Source: Oscillospiraceae bacterium
GTDB lineage: Bacteria > Bacillota > Clostridia > Oscillospirales > Ruminococcaceae
Direction of reading: 5' to 3'
Length of the DNA: 10,187 nt
Assembly (NCBI GenBank): GCA_017528675.1
Contig: JAFXOO010000458.1
Span: forward strand, 1-10,187
Below the pieces are notes generated by a model, which was given only the letters and a program-made list of their open reading frames with translations, had not been told where the DNA came from and ran no database searches. Both the position numbers and the translations under genes were made by a program. Positions within the stretch are counted from its first letter, which is position 1. Each line of letters begins with the position of its first letter. Below are positions 1 to 5,876 of this stretch, one piece after another.

Positions 1-49
1 GTCAAGACCTCTCCTTATTTCAATCCACGCCCCTCGCAGGAGGGGCGAC
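1..49 (-). CRISPR. Leader-proximal end of type I-C CRISPR array (partial)
   Basis: Read on the minus strand, one complete 33-base repeat lies at 49 to 17. It begins GTCGCCCCTC, has an 8-bp stem (CGCCCCTC/GAGGGGCG) around the loop CTGC, and ends in GTGGATTGAAAT, the classic type I-C 3' end. The 11 bases TGGATTGAAAT would become the 5' handle of mature crRNAs after Cas5c cleavage. Bases 16 to 1 are the start of the first, newest spacer, cut by the window edge. Only one repeat is visible, so the array call rests on its match to the known repeat family, its position next to cas2 and the leader, and its resemblance to the repeat-like sequence at 5782. The array is transcribed on the same strand as the cas genes and continues left of the window. 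Confidence 0.93.
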
Positions 50-216
50 TGCAAAACTGCTCAATTCCGAATCGCACAAAAGCAACCAAATGTCAGTTTT
101 GCACAAAAATTTCAAAAGGTAGGATGGATCCTGCCCCTGAGTTACGAAAAACAGGTCTTCATTCCGGTGCGAATGATACGGTGTTTTCGTGTGAGCATGG
201 CTTTCGCACTGTACGG
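50..216 (-). promoter_or_regulatory. CRISPR leader
   Basis: This is the non-coding stretch between the cas2 stop and the first repeat. In type I-C loci this position holds the array promoter and the signals that direct Cas1-Cas2 to the first repeat. I see no clean -35/-10 pair. Two inverted repeats stand out. TGCAAAACTG (50-59), directly against the repeat, pairs with CAGTTTTGCA (94-103). GTGCGAA (167-173) pairs with TTCGCAC (203-209). A short reading frame on the plus strand here has no ribosome binding site and is not called. The function is inferred from position. Confidence 0.8.
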
Positions 217-507
217 TTAGAAAATCAGCGGTTCTTCCACATTGATTGTTTCCTTTGCGCCCAGATGCTCAACCTTGGTTTTAGACTGACTCCCAAGATA
301 GTAAAACCGCAGGCTGTCCTTCTTGGGGTCCATCTCCTTCATTAGCTTGCTTTTTAATTCTAGTATCTTCGCCGGTTCTGCAACACATTCAAATACGGAA
401 TTCTGCACACGAACGCCATAATTCACGCATTGTTTTGCAACACGCCGCAGACGCTTGCGCCCGGCGGCATCCTCTGTATTGACATCATAGGTAATCAGCA
501 CAAACAT
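217..507 (-). CDS. cas2: Cas2, CRISPR adaptation endoribonuclease-fold protein
   Basis: A 96-residue protein, the usual Cas2 length. It opens with MFVLITYDVNTED, the first ferredoxin-fold strand with the conserved Asp8, and continues with a YGVRVQNSVFEC segment typical of type I-C Cas2. Cas2 dimers bridge two Cas1 dimers to form the integrase that inserts new spacers at the leader end of the array. The reading frame is open further upstream, but the ATG at 507 is chosen because the family begins at this Met. GGAAGTGA, 7 bases before it, serves as ribosome binding site and lies in the last codons of cas1. Only 4 bases separate the genes, so translation is probably coupled. The gene is the last of the operon and abuts the leader. 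Confidence 0.96.
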   Translation of the reverse strand: MFVLITYDVNTEDAAGRKRLRRVAKQCVNYGVRVQNSVFECVAEPAKILELKSKLMKEMDPKKDSLRFYYLGSQSKTKVEHLGAKETINVEEPLIF

Positions 508-511
508 AGTA

Positions 512-1543
512 TCACTTCCATAAAAACGGTGGATAGGCATCCAGATCACTGCGAATATACCTTGCCAGCAAAAGCGCCTGCACATAGGGCAGCATGCCCC
601 ATTCCAGCTTTTCGTTCAGATACGGATGACGGAGTTCTTCATACTTGCGCTTTTGCCAATGCTCCAGAAACACCTTTCGCCCCTGTTCTGTCAGCAGAAC
701 TGCACCATCCTCTCGCAGAGCAAGATGCTCCGGCTGGATATAACGCTTGTTGATGAGCGTCAGAACGAATCTGTCACAGTACACCGCTCTGAATTCCTCT
801 ACCATATCCAATGCAAGCGATTTGCGCCCCGGGCGATCCGTATGCAGAAATCCCACATACGGATCAAGCCCGACCGCTTCCAGCGCAGATGCACACTGGT
901 TCGTCATCAATGAATAGGCAAATGACAGCAAGGCATTCACCCGGTCAAGCGGTGGACGGCGGCTCCTGCCAGTAAACCGGAAATCCTCTTTCTGCTGCAG
1001 GAGCATATCATCAAACACAGAGAAATACACGCTTGCCGCTTCGCCCTCGATTCCTCGCAGGGTATCCGCATCCGGCACATTCTCAGCATTTGTGATTGCC
1101 GTTTGCAGATACTGCGACTTCTGCCGAAACAATTCAATATCAATTCTTGGAGCATGGTCACGCATCATGCGCTCCAGTACCCATCGGCTGTTGAACAGCT
1201 TGGCAGCGATGCTGCTGCGTGCAATCAGCAGACTGCGTTCTGCATCATCCGCGATGCGGTACTGCTCACGGCGCAGCAGTACATTGCCCCGTACCTCTCC
1301 CTCGACACGAGCCTGAAAATGCCCGCTTCTGCTCATAAACACGAGTGAAATGCCGTCATGCGCACATTTTCCCATCAGTGCCGGACTGGTTCCTGCATGA
1401 CCGAATGTCACGATTTGTTCGAGGTTGTGCAGCGGTACACGCCCGATCTCGCTTCCATCGCAGGAAACGACAACATTCTCACCGTCCAGAGACAGATAGC
1501 GGTCAGGCTGATTGATATAGAGCGTATTTCGCAGTCGTTTCAT
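512..1543 (-). CDS. cas1: Cas1, CRISPR integrase
   Basis: A 343-residue Cas1 of normal type I-C length. Cas1 is the metal-dependent integrase that joins prespacer ends to the leader-proximal repeat. The N-terminal beta domain starts MKRLRNTLYINQPDRYLSL. The alpha-helical catalytic domain shows the three metal-ligand motifs: Glu166/Glu168 in RGIEGEAASVYF, His234 in GFLHTDRPGRKSLALD, and Glu249 in DMVEEFR. The start is the ATG at 1543, which overlaps the cas4 stop as ATGA. GGGGAGG lies 7 bases upstream. A longer in-frame extension would run into cas4 and is not supported by homology. It acts with Cas2 and, through the neighbouring Cas4, selects PAM-bearing prespacers. No broken motif is seen. 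Confidence 0.97.
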   Translation of the reverse strand: MKRLRNTLYINQPDRYLSLDGENVVVSCDGSEIGRVPLHNLEQIVTFGHAGTSPALMGKCAHDGISLVFMSRSGHFQARVEGEVRGNVLLRREQYRIADDAERSLLIARSSIAAKLFNSRWVLERMMRDHAPRIDIELFRQKSQYLQTAITNAENVPDADTLRGIEGEAASVYFSVFDDMLLQQKEDFRFTGRSRRPPLDRVNALLSFAYSLMTNQCASALEAVGLDPYVGFLHTDRPGRKSLALDMVEEFRAVYCDRFVLTLINKRYIQPEHLALREDGAVLLTEQGRKVFLEHWQKRKYEELRHPYLNEKLEWGMLPYVQALLLARYIRSDLDAYPPFLWK

Positions 1544-2205
1544 ATGGCATCCTCCCCGTGCAGCATCTCCCGCAGATAGGCAGACGCAGGCTTGGCTTTC
1601 TCCAGCCCCGGCAGACATATCTCCCGCAGGGAACATGCATTGCAGGCTTTCCGACGCCTGACAAGCGGCGTATGCTGCCGCTGGTACAGCTCATGCATTT
1701 CCCGGATGACCGCCTCTGTCCGTTCCCGCAGAGCCGCATCGAACGTGACTTTGATCCGGTGACGTGTTTCGCCGTAATACAGGAACCCCTCCGTGATCTC
1801 ACAGCAAAGCATATCCTCCAGACACAGCGCCTGTGCGGTGAGCTGCAGCACATCACAGTCATTTTCCTTCGGACTGCCACGCTTGTATTCTACAGGAACA
1901 ATGCGATATGTCCCCTCCATCCCGAACAACGGGATGCCGTGTTTGTCCTTGTGAAATTCCACTGCATCACATTCGCCGGACAATCCCAGCCGTGGTGAGG
2001 AAACTGCCATAGACCTCGTGACGATCAGATCGCCGCGCTTTTCCCGGATCGAATCATCATGCACACGCTCGTGCATGAGATTGCCGTCCATCGTGCGCAG
2101 GTTTTCCTCCCACTGCTGTTCGATGTGGATGAGCGCCCACTGCCGCCGGCAGAATGCAAAATGCTGGATGCCGGAAAGCATCAGATATTCGTCTTCGGGA
2201 TACAT
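1540..2205 (-). CDS. cas4: Cas4, RecB-like nuclease of CRISPR adaptation
   Basis: A 221-residue Cas4 of the CRISPR-associated RecB-nuclease family. It trims prespacers and recognises the PAM in complex with Cas1-Cas2. Seen in the sequence are Cys19 (FAFCRRQW) and a C-terminal trio Cys188, Cys191 and Cys197 (KACNACSLREIC), which together would hold a 4Fe-4S cluster. His49, Asp80 (SGECDAVEF) and Glu106-x-Lys108 (PVEYKRG) form the nuclease site, and a QxxxQ motif follows near residue 121. The ATG at 2205 shares one base with the cas7 stop (TGATG), pointing to translational coupling. A GTG at 2208 is an alternative start that adds one residue. No strong ribosome binding site is seen. Confidence 0.95.
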   Translation of the reverse strand: MYPEDEYLMLSGIQHFAFCRRQWALIHIEQQWEENLRTMDGNLMHERVHDDSIREKRGDLIVTRSMAVSSPRLGLSGECDAVEFHKDKHGIPLFGMEGTYRIVPVEYKRGSPKENDCDVLQLTAQALCLEDMLCCEITEGFLYYGETRHRIKVTFDAALRERTEAVIREMHELYQRQHTPLVRRRKACNACSLREICLPGLEKAKPASAYLREMLHGEDAI

Positions 2206-3083
2206 CACAGTAGGTCGATGACTTCCGGCTCTGCGCCGTCAAGCTTATCGAGTGTGATGATATAGTCGTCAAAACATCTTGGTGTACCGATACCGTCCTT
2301 CGGTGCGATATGCAGAAGACGATGAATCTTGGCGGAGGAATACATCGGGGTCTTGCTGTCATGCTCCCACCAGTATACCTTGCAGACCTCCATGCTGCCT
2401 TCCGGACGTGCAGAGGAACAGTCATTCTCGAAGAGCGTGCAGAGCGCCTGTTTGATCTTTTCAGCATCCTCTGCTGTGAAGCCGGTCTTTTCAGCGAGCT
2501 GACAGTTGATGCTGCCGTGGACGACGTACATACCGAACTTTACAACATGTTTGTCCCCCAACCGATTCTTATCTAAACCGTCTTTAAACACATCTTTTTT
2601 ATTATTAACCGAAGAAGAGATTTTCATGGAATCCACTTCAATAGGCGATACACTCTGCGCCATTTGAATAGATACCGGTCCTCTGATAGGAATAGAAACT
2701 CCTTCTCCTTTCTTCTTATCATCATCAGAAAATGCAAAAACTTGTCCAAAACTCCGAACATCAAACCATTCTTTGCAAGCAGTTCTGTAATATTCTTCCC
2801 TGTTTGGTTTTTTGCCTAATGCCTTCAAAGCCTCATTACTTTCTGCTCTAATTTTTAAACTGCCACACCCGTCATCACACCGGTCATCTGACTGCACGAA
2901 GATTTTTTCGCCCATATCCTGCAGACGGTTGCGGAGCTTGCGTTTGATGCAGACATCGGAGATCTCCCCGAAGCCCTCGAAATTCTCACGAGGGCGGTTG
3001 CCGTTCAACGGGTCGCCGTTGGGGTTGGCGTTGGTTACGGTAATAATCAGCGAGAAATCAATTTTATGCTGTAAGGTTTCCAT
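2205..3083 (-). CDS. cas7c: Cas7c (Csd2), backbone subunit of type I-C Cascade
   Basis: A 292-residue Cas7 of the Csd2 family. Several copies line the crRNA to form the Cascade backbone and kink out every sixth guide base. The N-terminus carries the typical DFSLIITVTNANPNGDP (9-25), followed by SDVCIKRKLRNRL (42-54). The end has the family-like KVYWWEHDSKTPMYSSAKIH. The start ATG directly follows the cas8c stop with no gap. AAGGAGG lies 8 bases before it, so the gene is likely translated at a high level, fitting its multi-copy role. Bases 2581-2880 (about residues 68-168) are only about 37% GC by hand count, against about 54% in the next 120 bases, so this part may have a separate history. 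Confidence 0.95.
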   Translation of the reverse strand: METLQHKIDFSLIITVTNANPNGDPLNGNRPRENFEGFGEISDVCIKRKLRNRLQDMGEKIFVQSDDRCDDGCGSLKIRAESNEALKALGKKPNREEYYRTACKEWFDVRSFGQVFAFSDDDKKKGEGVSIPIRGPVSIQMAQSVSPIEVDSMKISSSVNNKKDVFKDGLDKNRLGDKHVVKFGMYVVHGSINCQLAEKTGFTAEDAEKIKQALCTLFENDCSSARPEGSMEVCKVYWWEHDSKTPMYSSAKIHRLLHIAPKDGIGTPRCFDDYIITLDKLDGAEPEVIDLL

Positions 3084-3461
3084 TTATGCTTCCTCCTTAT
3101 TTGTGTTGAAATTTCCATTCCACATGTAAGCCATAAAATGATGATAGCCAAGCAGGTACATCGGTGACAGCCGGCTGTTGTCCGCGAATGCATCCGGTGT
3201 AAATTTGCCTGTGATCTCCTGCATCCATTTCTCCACCTGTACACGGTAGGGATGCTTGTCCAGATACGGACGCAGCCGCTCCTCAATACTCTGCCATGTC
3301 AGATACGGACGCTGTGCAAAATTTGCCCAGTAACGGCGGGCATTTGTCACACGCTTGGACTTGTCGTCCGTGTCGTAGGTGTCGCTCTCTGCCTTGTCAG
3401 CGACCGCCAGCAGGCAGCCGTACAGATAACTGCGGTCGGTAATATTCGGGTCATAGCCCAT
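3084..3461 (-). CDS. cas11c: Cas11c small subunit from internal start in cas8c
   Basis: Type I-C systems are known to make the small subunit Cas11c by internal translation of the cas8c 3' end. Exactly this arrangement is visible. An in-frame ATG at 3461 is preceded, 8 bases upstream, by the strong ribosome binding site AAAGGAG (3470-3476) inside the cas8c coding sequence. The product is 125 residues, begins MGYDPNITDRSYLYG, shares the cas8c stop and should be mostly helical. In Cascade two Cas11 copies form the belly and steady the non-target DNA strand. Start and size fit the known mechanism. Expression itself is inferred. Confidence 0.82.
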   Translation of the reverse strand: MGYDPNITDRSYLYGCLLAVADKAESDTYDTDDKSKRVTNARRYWANFAQRPYLTWQSIEERLRPYLDKHPYRVQVEKWMQEITGKFTPDAFADNSRLSPMYLLGYHHFMAYMWNGNFNTNKEEA

Positions 3462-4916
3462 AGAAGCATCTCCTTTCTGTTGTATGCGGTACATGCCGCA
3501 GGCGGTTTCGATCACAAATTGGTGGTGATAACGCTGCTCATACGCCAGCGGATTTGATGCCTTGTGATACAATGTCTGCACCAGATCCTCCGGAACAGGC
3601 TTTCCGTTCATCACGCAGGGCAGCAGGCGAAGGATCTGTTCTCGTATCAGCTTCTCATCACATTCAAGCTTGCCGCTTTGCTCACTGCCGTAGGCGGCAC
3701 GGATGATCTCATACAGACTGAACGATTTCACGCAGGTTTTCTTTCGCTTGCCGTCATACCGCATCCATGCGGAATTTTCATGCCATTGCTCCAGATTTCT
3801 TAGGAAATCGGATGCCTGCAATTCGTCATACAATGCGATGGACAGCCGTCCGGTCGTTGCGGCATCGAGGCCTAAGATCATGACTTTATCATGAACCTTG
3901 AACTTTTTTCCATAGCCGAACAGATATTTTTTCAACTTTTCTGCATATAGAGGAAGTGAATTATATAGTTCTTCCTCATCATCTGGATTGTCAAACACAT
4001 CAGGAATTGGCAGAAATGCACTTGCCCATGTAACAATTGTCAAAGAACCAAAAGTATGTGATTGTCCACGTTTCTCGCCCTGTTTCTTTCCATAAATCAG
4101 CCACTTGAGCGCATTGTGCATTTTCTGGGAGAAATCATAGCTGACAGACAGTGCCTCCTCCTTGCTGGCAAAGCGTCCCCGATAGGTGAAACCGCTTTCG
4201 TCATTGGATGAGATGAGCTTGCCTTTGTCACCCGCATTGCGGATCTTGGACGGGTGCTTGTAGGTTGTGGGGGCTGCTTCTCCAGTTGCATAGCAGAGCT
4301 GCGCATTTCCCATCTGCCGGTTGTTGAACGTCAGAAAGCTGTCATAGAGCGTGGTGTCCAGCCACGTGCGGGACTCACGCCCCATGTCTGCATACTGCAC
4401 ACGAAACCGTACAAACGCATCCTCCTGTGCAATGCCGGCAATTTTGATTTTTGGTAGAAGCCTGCCGGTGTCCGGATCGGTTTGCAGGACACCGCTTTTC
4501 ACGAGATCTTCCATCAGCGTCATTTTTCCCAGATACGCAAACACGGCTGCAACTGCCGGATGCGGGCTACATGTCCGCCATACATCAAGCTGCTCCATAT
4601 AAGCATGAAAATAGTCAGCATTATCAGCACGTTTTCCTTCTGCATAGTTAGGATAATCCCCGGCAATATACACCAGCTTGTCCGCAAACGGCATCGGGCA
4701 GATGCCGCTTGAACGTGCGCCGGAATCCTCCGTGACTGGGATAATCGTGACGGCATCCTCCTTATCAATGGTATGAGCATCCTTGAAATGACCGTGCTCA
4801 TCGATGCTGACCTCGATCTGCGAATTGGCAGTGGAATGCGACACCGGCAGCAGACCGTTCTCCGGTTCCTTACACGCAAGCTCATACACCTGATACAGTT
4901 CATTCGTCCAGCCCAT
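3084..4916 (-). CDS. cas8c: Cas8c (Csd1), large subunit of type I-C Cascade
   Basis: A 610-residue Cas8c of the Csd1 family, which recognises the PAM in target DNA, helps open the duplex and signals to Cas3. Identification rests on its place between cas5c and cas7c, its length, and family-like segments such as the N-terminal MGWTNELYQVYELA and C-terminal YLLGYHHFMAYMWNG. The ATG at 4916 is chosen because AGGAGGTG lies just upstream; an upstream in-frame Met at 4943 has no such site. The first 17 bases overlap the end of cas5c. Bases 3901-4140 (about residues 259-339) are about 38% GC, against about 60% in the next 60 bases. The last 125 codons also carry a separate start for Cas11c. Individual PAM-contact residues cannot be assigned from the sequence alone. 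Confidence 0.94.
   Translation of the reverse strand: MGWTNELYQVYELACKEPENGLLPVSHSTANSQIEVSIDEHGHFKDAHTIDKEDAVTIIPVTEDSGARSSGICPMPFADKLVYIAGDYPNYAEGKRADNADYFHAYMEQLDVWRTCSPHPAVAAVFAYLGKMTLMEDLVKSGVLQTDPDTGRLLPKIKIAGIAQEDAFVRFRVQYADMGRESRTWLDTTLYDSFLTFNNRQMGNAQLCYATGEAAPTTYKHPSKIRNAGDKGKLISSNDESGFTYRGRFASKEEALSVSYDFSQKMHNALKWLIYGKKQGEKRGQSHTFGSLTIVTWASAFLPIPDVFDNPDDEEELYNSLPLYAEKLKKYLFGYGKKFKVHDKVMILGLDAATTGRLSIALYDELQASDFLRNLEQWHENSAWMRYDGKRKKTCVKSFSLYEIIRAAYGSEQSGKLECDEKLIREQILRLLPCVMNGKPVPEDLVQTLYHKASNPLAYEQRYHHQFVIETACGMYRIQQKGDASMGYDPNITDRSYLYGCLLAVADKAESDTYDTDDKSKRVTNARRYWANFAQRPYLTWQSIEERLRPYLDKHPYRVQVEKWMQEITGKFTPDAFADNSRLSPMYLLGYHHFMAYMWNGNFNTNKEEA
3470..3476 (-). promoter_or_regulatory. 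Internal ribosome binding site for cas11c
   Basis: AAAGGAG lies inside cas8c, 8 bases before an in-frame ATG. A site this close to consensus within a coding region is unusual and decides the Cas11c start. It encodes part of the Cas8c segment QQKGDAS. Confidence 0.8.
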
Positions 4917-5652
4917 CCGGTTCACCTCCTGCAAATTCGGCAAGTCCGCTGAAATTTCCCTCTCCGAACGACTTGATCGCCATGTCCTTGATATGCCGCA
5001 TGATGGTACATTCCTCCGGCCGGATAAAATGGATCACACCGTTTTCCATGACAGGCTGCCAGAGCCGAAGCGTCAGCTTGCCCTTGTCCTCATCCCGGAT
5101 GGCTTCGTCTGCATAGGTGAAACCATGCTCCATCAGGCTGTAGGGGATCGTCCCGCACTGGTCATAGGCACCCGCACCCAAACCAAATACACAAGGTTCC
5201 ACATATCCCTGACACTCACGAACCCCGAGGAAAATATCTCTGCGCCCGCCTCGCTCGATCATGCGCCTGGCAATGCTGTGATGCTTGTTTTCGTTGCGAT
5301 CCTGTTCCAGCTCCGGGCGGTTCAGGTTCCACTCAAAATGTGCCCGCACCTGATAATGTACATCCTCCAGATAGGTGTAATAGGCAAGGTCGTTGCCGCC
5401 GCCATACTTGATCGGACGGATGCCCTTTCTTGCAAAGCGGATGGGATTCATGATGCGCACGTCGTCTATATACCAGATCAAGGTTGGCTTCCAGTAAACA
5501 CTGTGCAGAACGCCCTTCAGCGCTTCGTAGGTCGGGATCGGATAGCTTGTCTTTTCACCGCCTGCACGGGTCAGTATGTCGGAGAACAGCGCATACCTGC
5601 CACGGACGGCGAACTCAACAATGTTTGGATGTTCGGGTTTTGGAACGGCCAT
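4900..5652 (-). CDS. cas5c: Cas5c (Cas5d), crRNA-processing subunit of Cascade
   Basis: A 250-residue type I-C Cas5. Type I-C lacks Cas6, so this protein cuts pre-crRNA within the repeat and then stays on the 5' handle in Cascade. Residues matching the reported catalytic set of Bacillus halodurans Cas5d (Tyr46, Lys116, His117) appear as Tyr42 in PIPTYEALKG and Lys123-His124 in ENKHHSIARR. A glycine-rich stretch (VFGLGAGAYDQ) lies in the C-terminal half. The ATG at 5652 is chosen because AAAGGAG (5662-5668) sits 9 bases before it. The Met three codons earlier would lie on top of that site, and the frame further upstream runs into the promoter. It is the first gene of the effector and adaptation operon, and its promoter is the probable target of the crRNA-like RNA next door. 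Confidence 0.96.
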   Translation of the reverse strand: MAVPKPEHPNIVEFAVRGRYALFSDILTRAGGEKTSYPIPTYEALKGVLHSVYWKPTLIWYIDDVRIMNPIRFARKGIRPIKYGGGNDLAYYTYLEDVHYQVRAHFEWNLNRPELEQDRNENKHHSIARRMIERGGRRDIFLGVRECQGYVEPCVFGLGAGAYDQCGTIPYSLMEHGFTYADEAIRDEDKGKLTLRLWQPVMENGVIHFIRPEECTIMRHIKDMAIKSFGEGNFSGLAEFAGGEPDGLDE

Positions 5653-5667
5653 AAGTTTCATCTCCTT

Positions 5668-5690
5668 TTCTACTATGATTATATTATAAA
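5668..5690 (+). promoter_or_regulatory. Putative Cascade target (operator) with TTC PAM in the cas operon promoter
   Basis: TTC at 5668-5670 is directly followed by TACTA, one mismatch, then GATTATATTAT (5677-5687). This equals the first 17 bases of the pseudo-spacer at 5813 except position 6; position 18 also differs and 19-20 match. TTC is the known type I-C PAM, on the correct side. The site spans the transcription start and the whole -10 box of the cas5c operon. The PAM also touches the edge of the cas5c ribosome binding site. Match and location are seen directly. Binding by Cascade is inferred. Confidence 0.8.
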
Positions 5691-5706
5691 AATTTTGTCT
5701 TGTCAA
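5678..5706 (-). promoter_or_regulatory. Promoter of the cas5c-cas8c-cas7c-cas4-cas1-cas2 operon
   Basis: On the minus strand TTGACA (5706-5701) and TATAAT (5683-5678) are separated by exactly 17 bases, a perfect sigma-A/sigma-70 consensus. Transcription should begin near 5671, about 20 bases before the cas5c start. So strong a promoter suggests that repression is needed. The -10 box lies inside the site matched by the pseudo-spacer of the crRNA-like RNA. Confidence 0.9.
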
Positions 5707-5743
5707 TAGGATTATAAAAAATTAACGTTTTATTAAAGCTTCA

Positions 5744-5775
5744 TTCATAAATACAAATTGAAATCATGCTATACT
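5744..5775 (+). promoter_or_regulatory. Promoter of the crRNA-like RNA (extended -10)
   Basis: TG at 5767-5768, one base, then TATACT at 5770-5775 form an extended -10 element. A weak -35 candidate, TTCATA (5744-5749), lies 20 bases upstream. The predicted transcription start is about 5781-5783, so the RNA would begin almost exactly at the first base of the repeat-like sequence. Confidence 0.65.
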
Positions 5776-5781
5776 AATGTA

Positions 5782-5876
5782 GTCGCAGTCAGAACACTGC
5801 GTGGATTGAAAATACTAAGATTATATTATGAATTGCATTTCGCCGCATGACAGCTTTCTGCCATGCGGCACCTTTT
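5782..5876 (+). ncRNA. crRNA-like regulatory RNA (CreR-like) that targets the cas operon promoter
   Basis: A degenerate CRISPR repeat spans 5782-5812. It keeps the 5' GTCGC, a hairpin (CGCAGT, loop CAGAAC, ACTGCG) and TGGATTGAAA of the 11-base handle, and differs from the array repeat mainly in the stem and loop, where the two sides changed together so pairing is kept. A pseudo-spacer of about 29 bases (5813-5841) follows, then a terminator. The pseudo-spacer matches 16 of the first 17 bases of a TTC-flanked site over the cas5c promoter -10 box. In known Cas-regulating RNAs (CreR) of other CRISPR types, partly matching crRNA-like guides lead the effector to its own promoter to repress without cutting; this gene fits that design. 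It lies on the strand opposite to the cas genes, between cas3 and cas5c. Alternatives are a decayed mini-array or an antitoxin-like creA RNA; no toxin gene is seen beside it. Confidence 0.82.
5842..5876 (+). terminator. Rho-independent terminator of the crRNA-like RNA
   Basis: GCCGCATG (5842-5849) pairs perfectly with CATGCGGC (5862-5869). An inner CAG/CTG extends the stem past one mismatch, with loop CTTT. ACCTTTTATAAT follows. The T run lies on the plus strand only, so it ends the crRNA-like RNA. The same hairpin lies directly after the cas3 stop, without a T run in that direction. Confidence 0.82.

Noticed and set aside
124..345. Plus-strand reading frame across the leader and the end of cas2
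   Set aside because: No ribosome binding site, half of it antisense to cas2, and it lies in the leader where no gene is expected.
5653..5706. Upstream extension of cas5c by 18 residues
   Set aside because: The extension would cover the ribosome binding site and promoter; homology and the binding site support the start at 5652.
4993..5709. Long plus-strand reading frame of 238 codons opposite cas5c
   Set aside because: It is the antisense shadow of cas5c, has no ribosome binding site and no recognisable motif.
5757..5764. ATTGAAAT upstream of the crRNA-like RNA, equal to the last 8 bases of the CRISPR repeat
   Set aside because: The bases before it do not resemble the repeat and the tract is AT-rich; it may be a relic of an earlier repeat but chance is as likely.
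5782..5841. Reading the repeat-like copy as an ordinary second CRISPR array
   Set aside because: There is only one degenerate repeat, no second repeat after the guide, and a terminator follows; the promoter match is better explained by a regulatory guide.
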